Source: Siniperca chuatsi
Lineage: Eukaryota; Chordata; Actinopteri; Centrarchiformes; Sinipercidae
Direction of reading: 5' to 3'
Assembly: GCF_020085105.1 (NCBI RefSeq)
Contig: NC_058053.1
Location: 14,160,888 to 14,224,887, forward strand
DNA: 64,000 nucleotides
The notes under the pieces were generated by a model, which made no database searches, had not been told where the DNA came from, and was given only the letters and a program-made list of their open reading frames with translations. The stretch's first letter is position 1. Each line of letters starts with the position of its first letter. Both the position numbers and the translations under genes were made by a program. Positions 54,624 to 64,000 of the stretch are shown here, piece by piece.

Positions 54624-57164
54624 CTGCTATGAATTGTAGCTGATAATTTTGGGATGTTCCACTATTCGCTAGCATTTGATGATTAGTATATGGGTCGTTT
54701 AAGTCTGTTAAAAGTCTGCACTGATGCAGAATCCATTCTCTATCAAATCATGATGAATGTGCTACTACTGCTAGCATGATTTTGTGGGATAAGTAGTAAC
54801 TTCTCATTGGATGCTATTGTTCTCAGTAATTTTACGCTGTGAGAAGAACAATAAGCATAATTGTTCCAACATGAATGACTTTAATAGAGGAAGACAATCT
54901 GGCAGAATGCAGAAATGCATGATTAGCAGTGTGTGGGAGCCAGTCATGTCATATTCCAGCAATGTGAAGCCCTAATGAATTTGAATGACAGGGTATCCGT
55001 GACAACTGTGACAAGTGAGTGTGTGCACAATAGTAAATCCTCATTTAGTTTGAAAGAAATCAGCATCTATGTCAAGTGGGCCATGTAACATATTAGCCTC
55101 CTGGATTGACATTTTTCAGATCTCTCAGTCCATCTCACAGTACACAGCCAGTATTTCTTTTACATAAACAATGAAACCAGAAGCACTGGTTGAACATTAC
55201 ACTGTGTGGGGCTTAGAAGAGGTGAATTATTGTTTCAGCAAGCTGGCTGGCTTTATGCATGTGGCTCATTTGCATTCAGATTCTATTGCAGGAGCAACAG
55301 GCGTGAGATATTACAGTTGATGTATGCGCAGACTTTCCAGCCCCGCAATAGAAAACATTTTTCCTGTAATGTGTGGTTGATGTTGTGCTGTGTGATCAAC
55401 ATTAGCCAAAGGGTGTTTATGTTTAGGGCAACATAATAACTGGCTCAGTAATCAGCACTTCACAGCAAGAAGAAAGAGACTTCCTGTCCTCTCTGTTATT
55501 CTTGTAAACTTGCAATGCGGTTGTCTCTTTGCTTTCAGTGCAAAGTATGCAGGAAAAGGATCCAACCCCTCATAACCCTGAAAAGGACTAAACTGGCAGA
55601 GGAGATGAATGAATCCCTTGTATTTCGTTGCCAACCATCACGTACACCAAACTAATGTTGTAGTAACTGTATTTTACCACAGGATGGCTAGTGGGTTCAC
55701 ACAAAAATCATGAAGAGACTCTGCCATTGCTTGAGAAGAATATTTTGTTGGCTGGCTTTCTGAAGTTCTTCCTACGAGGGTGGATTGTTTCTCCAGGAAA
55801 AACAGAATGAATTATACTTTAATTACTGGAACATAAAAACTGCTTGTTTATACAAAAAAAAATTCTACTCTCCAAATTATTCATATAATGTATGCATGAT
55901 ACTATGGATATACCTTTGGTCCCCTCACTGGGTGGTAATGGTATGATCACTTTAGAAGTATCATTTAGCCACTACTGTATACCTACTGTATACCACAAGT
56001 AGATGAATGAAAAAAAGATTGAAATGTATCAAATCCAAATAAACATGTTGTGCCTCTAAAACAACATGAATAAAGCATTCATTACAACTCTACTGCAAAT
56101 ATTGTTAATCTCTCATGAGCCAAAGCCGCTGCAATGGTGATATGTTTCTATTTTAGTTGTAGTTGGTGTGACTTATGATTTAATATGCTCACACCGCAAG
56201 ACACTCTTAATGCAGCAGAGATTAATTAAGCATTATGCATTTTGCATAATGGGTACTTGTGTTTGGTAAACAATTTCATTTAACATAAATCACTATGGGC
56301 AAGCTGGTAATTGATGTAGGGAGAAAAATCTGTCTTGTGGGTATCTTTGAATTTGCCCTAACCACTGCAGAGCTGAACCAAGTTATACTGGGTACAGTAT
56401 AACTGCCATTATGTCTCTGTTGCTCACTTGTATAACACAGTTTAATTTAGTTTAGTTTAGTTTGGATTTGGTTCTTTTTGAATGCTTTGTGTTTTTTTAT
56501 GTGCGTTTCACATGTGACATGACACATTTTACTATGGTAGCACTTTTCTAACATGACCATAGGACAATGTTCTCAAAACAAACCAAACAAACCAGCACAT
56601 CTATAAACAGTATGGATGTTTACATATACATTGTCTCCTCATGCTGTATCATATCTTTCAATACAAAGCACTTGACTCAATGTTTGGTGTACTATATCAA
56701 ACAATTCTCCACACATTTTGATAAAAATCATAGCCACGATTGATTGTTTCATTCCCAATTCTCAAAGGCTCAATCAGGAATTTCCCTGACCAATATGAAT
56801 TACAGGCATATTCCCCTTTAAACCTTCACTGATTCACAGAAAGTGCATTTAGATTGTTATTTTATAACCTTTAATGTTGTATTCTAACTAAATCAAATTT
56901 AAATGCCAGGCACATACTCAGGCATGTTTTTTTTCTCTATTGAAAATGTATTAAATTGTTACAGGAAATTGTGATATCCAATCAAGCCATGAATTCTGTG
57001 AATCATTACAGCCCTTGTACATGTTTAGCTGCTAAAGGAATGTACTGAATATCTGCAGATTTTATTTATGTTTCACCTCTAATTTTTATTTTATAATTTC
57101 CTGCATGGAAAAACCATCTGTATGTGTGTTTATGTTCAAACCAATCAACATTGGCTAAGTATAG
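54624..57164. other. Non-coding DNA, no gene recognised
   Basis: AT-rich sequence with no coding exon or repeat that I can name. Confidence 0.45.
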
Positions 57165-58860
57165 TTAAAGGTGGGGTATGCGATTCTAATCCAATACACA
57201 TCTTTTTGTCAAATTCTGCGAATATCTCCTCAAGGTCCGCTAGCTGTTCGTTAAGTGTGTGCACTGAAAAAAATCTGGTGTTTGTATACAGCCCTGGCTC
57301 TTTAAATGTGAAAGAAACAAAGTGGCTCGGACCGAGTCACACAATACTATTCCAGCCATTTCAGCCATGATTTGCATGGGCGAAAGGAGGAAATGGAGTC
57401 ATAGGAGGAATCGGAGCGTGGAATTGGAAACAAGGACTCGTGAGCATTTGTAAATAAAAAGAAAAGGAAGAAGAGTAATTCAAGTGATTCCAGTGAGAGA
57501 ATGAGGAAAGAGGAGACGTAGCTTGTTGGGATGGTCGTTGTGACACAAACAGACGGGATTTTCATGGATCCACTCGGAAAGTTTGTAGGAGGAAAGCATG
57601 GAGATGTAAGATCGGTCAGGATAACAAGAAGTGGGATGGTTATCATTGATTGTGTATCAAGGCGTCAGAGAGACAAAGCCCTGAAGATTTGTGTATTTGG
57701 AGGTTATAGCAGTGTGACTCTGATCAGAAGTAAAGAAGAAGGGAATAGTAAGTGGCGTGCATGCCACTGACAGGAGAGGCCCAGTCTGTGTGTGAGGCAA
57801 GAAGACTGACAAGATTACAAAAAAGGGGAGAAGGAGGACAGTAAGTGTGTTTGACTTTTGAGGGGGAATTGCCGGAAAGAGTGCATCTAGATTATGTGTG
57901 TTAAAGGGTGAGGCCATGAGAGAGCTCCTCTCAGATGTTTCTGCTGCCAGGAATGTGGACTTGTTGCTGTAGTATGTAGAGGAGTCAGAAGATGTGGGAG
58001 ATGTGGGAAGGACAACTGTAATGTGGAGGAGTGCAAAGTGGAGAAAGAGCAAGCAAAGTGCCTGCATTGCGAGGGAAATCACCATACGGGATCAGCACAA
58101 TGACTAAAATTAATTTGGGAAGTAAAAGTGAATAAGAGAGAGGCTAAGAGAATGAAGAGAAATTGTGAAATGGTGGCAGTGCAAAAGGAAAAGGAGCAGT
58201 AAATGGATGGAGCTGATCAGAGCATCTCTATGGACAAGAAACGATTTCTGGCATTCATTGCCATGGTTATAAATTGTGCTGCTGAAATGAAGGAGAAGTC
58301 GGAAAGGATTAAGATGGTGCTGGACGCTGCAAGGAGATTCTTGAATATTGTGGACATATCTGGAGAAGATCTAGATGTTACATTGAGGGAAGGAGTTGCA
58401 CCAACTGAGACAATTGGGTCTGGGTCATAGAATGGACTATGTCATGGGGTCACTTTGGGTGGACACTTTAAATAGTTTACACTGTGAAGCTGTTAAAATC
58501 CAGCAGTTGGTGGTAATGCACACTTATGGATGCCAACTGCCATAAAACTAAACAGAAGAAGAAGAAGACGACAATGATTTGTGTGTCAGGTAACGTTAAA
58601 TTACTTGCCCACGGACATTCAGCTTACTTTCTAGTTTGCCAAGATATGCTGTTGTTGTGATGTTAGCTATATTAGCAGGAGAGTTGTGAGTATCGCTGCC
58701 TGGAGCTGGTTTGCTGGCTCTGGGAAACCGTCTCGTCCACTCTGGCTGTTAGCTTCACAGCAGCAACTGTAGTGATGGTTTGCTAACCCACAACCTAGCT
58801 TAGTTAGTTAAATTACTTCCCATGTTGTTGTTCGCTCTATATTATGGTATTTGTTATGGT
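57165..58860. mobile_element. Fish interspersed repeat split by a LINE insertion
   Basis: The left part (57165-57366) starts at TTAA with 'aggtggggtatgcgattc' and includes 'gtggctcggaccgagtcac'. The right part resumes after the LINE with 'tcaggtaacgttaaattact' (about 58587) and runs to about 58860. From memory these two parts are contiguous in other copies of this teleost repeat; the 8-bp duplication flanking the LINE supports this. The right terminus is not clear. Confidence 0.55.
57375..58573 (+). mobile_element. ORF1-only LINE derivative (I/Nimb-like), pseudogenised, with target-site duplications
   Basis: Flanked by identical 8-bp direct repeats ATGATTTG (57367-57374 and 58574-58581), so both ends are intact. 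One frame carries a decayed ORF1: an N-terminal RNA-binding-like part (57531-57770), CCHC zinc knuckles (about 57933-58105), and a C-terminal segment MDKKRFLAFIAMVINCAAEM (58233-58292) continuing to SGEDLDVTLREG. In-frame stops occur, for example at 57768, and in the first knuckle the expected His is Leu (CGLVAVVC). Straight after the ORF1 stop (58428-58430) comes the LINE 3' tail ('cagcagttggtggtaatgca', then an AGAAGAAGAAG run). No reverse-transcriptase ORF2 is present. The clade comes from recalled ORF1 and (GAA)n tail features and is less certain than the structure. Confidence 0.75.
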
Positions 58861-59287
58861 TTTGGATTTCTCACGTTTAAGGGTTGAATGATTGTAACTT
58901 GAAGATCTTTGATACAGATTTTGTAAAACTCAACCAGCTCATGCAGGTTCACACATATAATTGGGTAATTAGGTTGTAGCAAACTGGTAGACATTAAATT
59001 GAAGAGAAAAGATAGCTCTCTACGTGTAATACATTATTAATTTCAAGTCAGAAAGCTGCCCTATTGTATGAACCTACAGTATGGCTAACACATTTTAATC
59101 CCACAGTTAAAGAGACATGAGAAAGCCTTTGGGTGTACTTGTGGAAATGTCATCACAAAGATTGATATTCAGATAACAGCATCACTGCCCTCTGTAGCCA
59201 TTTTACTGCCCAACATAAAACCACTTCTAGCTTTAAAAAAAAAATTAGGATTCATTCAGGTTTGGAGTATCCAAGACTCTTGGTTCT
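58861..59287. other. Non-coding DNA, no feature recognised
   Basis: AT-rich stretch between two repeats with no coding signal. It may include the eroded right end of the repeat that begins at 57165. Confidence 0.35.
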
Positions 59288-59644
59288 TTAAAGGTCCAGT
59301 ACGTAACATTTAGGAGTAGAAATGGAATGTAATATTCATAAGTATGTTTTCATTAGTGTATAATCACCTGAAAATAAGAATTGTTGTGTTTTCGTTACCT
59401 TAGAATGAGTCGTTTTTATCTACATAGGGAGCGACCTCCTTTCATGGCCATGTTGCACCGCCATGTTTCTACAGTAGCCCAGAATGAACAAACCCATCAC
59501 TGGCTCTAGACAGGGTCTTTCACGTTTTTCGTGAGTTTCACGTCCACCATAGTTTCTCCTACACGCTTGGAATGAGGGTTCAAATGGTTGCAAACTGCAA
59601 TTTCACTGCTAGATGCCACTAAATCCTACATACTGGACCTTTAA
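59288..59644. mobile_element. TTAA-flanked MITE
   Basis: TTAA at both ends (59288-59291 and 59641-59644), with terminal inverted repeats starting AGGTCCAGTACGTAACATTT on the left and AGGTCCAGTATGTAGGATTT on the right (reverse complement), about 22 bp with few mismatches. The 357-bp element has no coding capacity. It is a familiar teleost repeat type, probably piggyBac-mobilised (inference). Confidence 0.8.
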
Positions 59645-60028
59645 TATAAGCATGGGTCAACATACTAAGTCATGGCATGACTAACAAAGTAGGCTTCACC
59701 CGGATGCTGAAGTGTAACTGAATATATACACTAAGTAAACAAGGGGTCGAGGGATCAAGGGGTTGACCAGGATGAAATGGAACAATGGTGTGTAAATTGA
59801 TTTTTTAGAGATGAGCGTGAAAGGGTTGACAAGTGCAAAAAGGTGAGGACTCAGGGAAGAGGTCAAGAGCTCAACACTGACAAAGAAAGCCAACTTTGTC
59901 ACCTCTGATCTAGATAATGTGAGGAGACAATACAGTATTTTTAAGTGTTGTTGTAAATGTAATGATATGTTTATGTCAGGGGGTAGTTCATTTTAAAAAC
60001 ATAAAAAATATGGCATTAATTGAAAGTA

Positions 60029-60235
60029 AAAGGTATACTGTACTTAAGTACAAATTTGAGGTACTTGTACTTTACTTGAGTCTTGTCTTTTCTTGCTACT
60101 TTCTACTTCTACTCCACTACATCTCAGGGAAATATTGTACTTTTACTTCAAGTATCTGACAGCTTTAGTTAGTAGTTACCTTACAAATTAAAATTATGTT
60201 TTGTTATAAATTGGACTACCCAACATTATATACAA
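60029..60235. mobile_element. Truncated inverted copy of the hAT-like repeat
   Basis: Phrases such as 'tgaggtacttgtactttact' and 'tactccactacat' are the reverse complement of, or close to, the right part of the element at 6654-7205. Both terminal CAGAGGTGG-type ends are missing, so this is an internal fragment. Confidence 0.65.
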
Positions 60236-60500
60236 GTACAGCTGAAACAATTAGCTGATTAATCAATTATTCAATTGACAGAAAATTAATTGGCAACTAT
60301 TTTGTTAACCGTTTCAGTAATTTTTTAAAGCACCAACATTTCATGGTTCCAACGTCTCAAATGTGAGGATTTGCTGCTTTTCCTTTTAATTATATAAAAT
60401 ATTTTAATTTATTTTTAATATTCTTATTCAGACTCACAGAGATATGGTTGAATTTGTCATTACGGCATTTGACGATACTGATACTGAACATTTTATCGAC
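60236..60500. mobile_element. Degenerate teleost repeat fragment
   Basis: It starts 'gctgaaacaattagctgatt' and includes 'gacagaaaattaattggcaa' and 'caaatgtgaggatttgctgc', phrases I recognise from a common interspersed repeat in fishes whose full copies end in 'gttgcagccct'. This copy is diverged and its far end is lost. A related end fragment occurs at 35945-36045. Confidence 0.55.
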
Positions 60501-63290
60501 AGTGATGTAGGTCACTCTTCTGTGAGTCACGGTGGTTAGTCTTTTGTCACTTGAGACATGTTATTTTTAGGTTCTTTTTTAATTTCCGTCGTGGCTTTTG
60601 GTGCCGAGATTGGGTGTCAGGCATGACTATGTCATAGGACAAGCAGGGGCTAAATATATGCCCTGTTGCTATGAATGTTGCTGATGTGTGTTTTTTGCAA
60701 ATTGATCGTGTCATTGTCTCAGCAGCTTATTTCACACACACTGTTCATGAAAGGCTATCTGAAAATTTACGGGTGAATTGACTGGAATATTAGGTTTATC
60801 CTCGACCACTTCTCAGCTCTGTCACTGCTCCGTGTCAACATTTACACGCCTTGACTGTCATCTCCCTCAGGAAGGATCTGTCAGAAATGCATGTGAAGAT
60901 CTTTAGGGTGCCGTTATGTTTTCCTTTGTTTCTTCAGCTTGTTGGTTGTACAGAGCCTCACAGTTTGAGAAACAAAGTCTTGTGAGATCAGGGTAAAAGT
61001 GTTGGGTGATTATTTTACAGAAACCTGACACCCTAATTGACAGACAGTGGGTGGAGGCAGTTAGGAGCCATGTACAGTATCTTCCACAGTCCCACATGAT
61101 GATCATAGGAAACACATACCTGCCATTCCATTTTAATGATGTTACTCCTCTGCAAGAATGACCCAGATTTAAGGAAGTTGGAACATTTGTTTCTGCAGAT
61201 TTTCTTTCTCCATAGAAGTTAAGTTGATCAAATTGTGGTGGGTTGTGTGGAGCAGAACAGAGATTTGATTTGAGATTTGTCTGTAAAGTCTGTTACTTTG
61301 TTACTTTGTATTACAGATTTTTTAAACAGTATTTAAACAGTCATTAAGTTTATTTCCTAGGAAAACCAGGTTACTTTTTTCCTAGGAAACAATAACCAGT
61401 GGTTGTAGAAGATTTTTCTTTGGTTTATGAATAGAGGTCATTGCATTGCAATCCCATTGCCTCGATTCAGCAAACATGTTGAAATATTTAAAATGCCTCG
61501 ATGCATTCCAGTCACATGTTAACCTCCTGCAGGGATGGAGGGAGGGCGGGCCATCCTTCCAAACACACCAGCCTTTCACTACAAGGCTGATGTCTTAACC
61601 CTGCTCTTTTGCCTTCATCTGAACTGGGAATTCAACCCATGTTCTTAAGCAAAACATTGAATGTGAAATAATCACATTACAGTTCTCTGAGAATGAACAA
61701 GTAAGAATTGAGTGAAACAAGAGGGCAGAACGTAGGATATAATTTGCACTGGTTTCATGCTGACTGCTTAATGGGAAAAATGGCCTTTTAATCTCATGAC
61801 TACATACCTGAAAAAATCTTTGTGCAGCACTGAAGACCTTTTGATGTTAGCGTAGAACTTTTCCCTTGCAATGAAACTGAGTGATTGTTTTTAACTATAT
61901 TCAACGGTGTTACACTCAGTTAATGGATAGTGTCATATTAATTGGCAGTCACCCAAAAGGGTGAATACTGAACCTGCTGCTCCAGTGTGCCAGCCCCCAA
62001 AGTAAATCTTGCAAACAGTTGCAAAACCACAGTGAGTGTGGTGTTGCATGTGTGCATGTCTGTGTGTGTGTGTGTTTGTCGCAGCGTAGTCAACCAACTC
62101 AAAGCTTCCCTGTGCTGCCTGCTCCTCGCTCCAGTCATGAAGAAAGATCAACCACACAGCTTTATTAACACATGTCCAATCACACACAAACACCTATGGA
62201 TGCAAAAGCACAAGGACACACATACACAAACAGTGTGTGGTGGGCAGAGGCAGGCCCCACCCTACTGAGCATCTGAAACAAAGTGCTGCCTGCTTTTTGT
62301 TCTCAGTGGTGGGAGCTCTGAAAGCTGGAGGCTTGAAAGCACAAAGTACTTATATGTGTGTATGCGTGGGTAGGTATTTGCTCCAGAGGACACTTGCCTC
62401 TATGCATCAAAGCCCCCAGTCTAATATGTCTGTTTATTTTACAGATATTCCAGTGTTTTCACAGTGTTTTTTAATGAATTCGTGAATTTCTGTGGTGCCA
62501 TCATGTGAGTAACAGAGAATGTTTGGACAGACTGACTAACCGAGCAGCATTTGGAGTGTGTGAAATCTGCCTTATTATGCATTTTGATGTGTTCATTAAA
62601 TGTGTATTTTTTCCTTAGCAGCCACCGAAGGTACAGTACAGCGATGCATTTTCTACATTCCTCCTTAATTAGCCTTTTGGATTATGGTCTTAAATAGAGT
62701 AAGAAAGAGTGGAGTGCAGTGTTGAATTGTATCTACCTCATGGCAGATCACAGATGGATATTTTTATTAACCTGACAGTAACTTATTTGAACATTGTTAT
62801 AATCATTAGCCAGAGTAATATTTGATTTTTTCAAAGAAATTTCATATATTTTAGGCAGTGAGATAGACACCAAAAGGAAAGAAGAAAGCTAAATGCACAA
62901 AGACAACATGCATAGACAATTATGCATGAAATGATGAGAGAGCTGCAATATAAATCATGTACTCCTTTCCAAGATATTCACACATGAGCTGCTTCCGTTC
63001 TGTCCATCCGCATTCTCCAATTTTCCTAAAGGCCAGCTTTGGACAACTGGGAGTGAGAGATTGGAGCTTTCAGAGAAATCCCTCTGTCTTCAGACTCTTA
63101 TGAGGCGCAAACACTCACAGCTCAGTCTTGCTCTGTAATGTGCAGTAAGCAATAACAACCGTAAGCCTGTAGGGACAAATCTGTAAACTTTTGGAGCATT
63201 ATGTTCTTTTCGATAATACGTGTGCGAGTCTGTAGTGTGATAACATCTAATGAAAAAATTAGTGTGATAGGTAAACTGCAATTTAAAAGT
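60501..63290. other. Non-coding DNA, no gene recognised
   Basis: No coding exon was supported. There is a short (GT)n run near 62058-62075. Frames around 61933-62485 are low-complexity or chance. Confidence 0.45.
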
Positions 63291-63915
63291 TTAAAGGAAC
63301 AGTTTCACATTTTTGGAAATATGCTTATTCGCTTTCTTTCCAAGAGTTAGATGAGAAAATCGATACCACTCTCATGTCTGTATGTTAAGCACTGTACAGA
63401 GCTAAAACTGGAAGGTGATTAGCTTAGGTTAGCTATAAAGACTTGAAGCAGGGGGAAACAGCTAGCTTGGCTCTCTTCGGGGTTAAAAAATAGACCTTCC
63501 AGCACCTCTAAAGCTCACTAATTAGCACATTGTACATGAAATGTAAAAATGACAATTTGTGGGTTTTTTTCTTGCTTTAACTATTACTTAGTAAAAACCA
63601 GCTGGTCTCAATGACTTCTTGGAGTCTTGTCACCACAGTGAGGTTGCCAGGCAACCAGCAGACTATTTGACTGCTTCTAAAACTTCAAACTGTTGTTTTC
63701 ACATTCTGTTACAGATTAGAAAAACAAGATATGTGTTAATTAGTGAGCTTTAGAGGTGCTGGTGGACAGTTTTTGTTACCTGTTTTTATTTATGTTAATC
63801 TCCCCCTTCTTCTGAGCTACATACTTACCGCACAGCGATGACAGTGCTTCAATACTCTCACCTAACTCTCAGAGAAAACGCGAATAAGCATATTTGCCAA
63901 TGTCGAATTATTCAT
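63291..63915. mobile_element. Long-inverted-repeat MITE
   Basis: The left arm starts at TTAA and contains 'aatatgcttattcgctttct' and 'gagttagatgagaa', then 'ccagcacctctaaagctcac'. The right arm contains the reverse complements of all three, in mirrored order, up to 'cgcgaataagcatatttgcc'. The arms therefore pair over about 60 bp at the ends and again internally. The last bases of the right end, expected to mirror 'aggaacag', are replaced. No coding capacity. Confidence 0.75.
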
Positions 63916-64000
63916 TTAGCCTAATACATTATTGCTTCTCACCCTACAGTCGTGAGGTCATTTTGAGGGATCACAAGATGATTTGTGTAATTACAAACTT

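Overview
The window is nuclear DNA from a ray-finned fish, most likely a percomorph teleost. It is intron-rich, AT-rich and full of short non-autonomous DNA transposons and LINE/SINE fragments of kinds I recognise from perch-like fishes; the lineage call is inference. Three vertebrate protein-coding genes can be assembled completely from splice-consistent exons: ttc21b (+), galnt3 (+) and csrnp3 (-). From memory of the human genome, TTC21B-GALNT3-CSRNP3 are adjacent on human 2q24.3 in the same relative orientations, beside the SCN sodium-channel cluster. This is therefore a conserved synteny block and supports the orthology calls.

Layout. 1-3130: decayed DIRS/Ngaro-like tyrosine-recombinase retrotransposon with C/T-rich repeats, one interrupted by a tRNA-derived SINE. 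3130-7870: no gene; a hAT-like element at 6654-7205 and microsatellites. 7870-8305: ttc21b promoter with a perfect RFX X-box. 8306-20232: ttc21b in 29 coding exons. 21430-28353: galnt3, non-coding 5' region plus 10 coding exons. 28354-32152: tail-to-tail 3' flanks of galnt3 and csrnp3. 32153-36797: four coding exons of csrnp3 on the minus strand. 36800-64000: about 27 kb with no coding exon I could support, probably csrnp3 upstream or non-coding first-intron DNA. It carries a purine tract (40.2 kb), a CpG-enriched candidate promoter (50.1-50.4 kb) and several transposable elements.

The three genes do not form a pathway. ttc21b encodes IFT139, a subunit of the retrograde intraflagellar transport complex IFT-A in cilia. 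galnt3 encodes a Golgi enzyme that starts mucin-type O-glycans. csrnp3 encodes a nuclear cysteine/serine-rich transcription factor. No undescribed multi-gene system was found. The most interesting observations concern how mobile DNA has reshaped the locus: (1) a LINE tail that appears to supply the polypyrimidine tract of a ttc21b splice acceptor; (2) an ORF1-only, ORF2-less LINE derivative bounded by an 8-bp target-site duplication and nested inside another repeat; (3) a perfect X-box upstream of the ciliary gene; and (4) possible CTCF-type boundary motifs around csrnp3.
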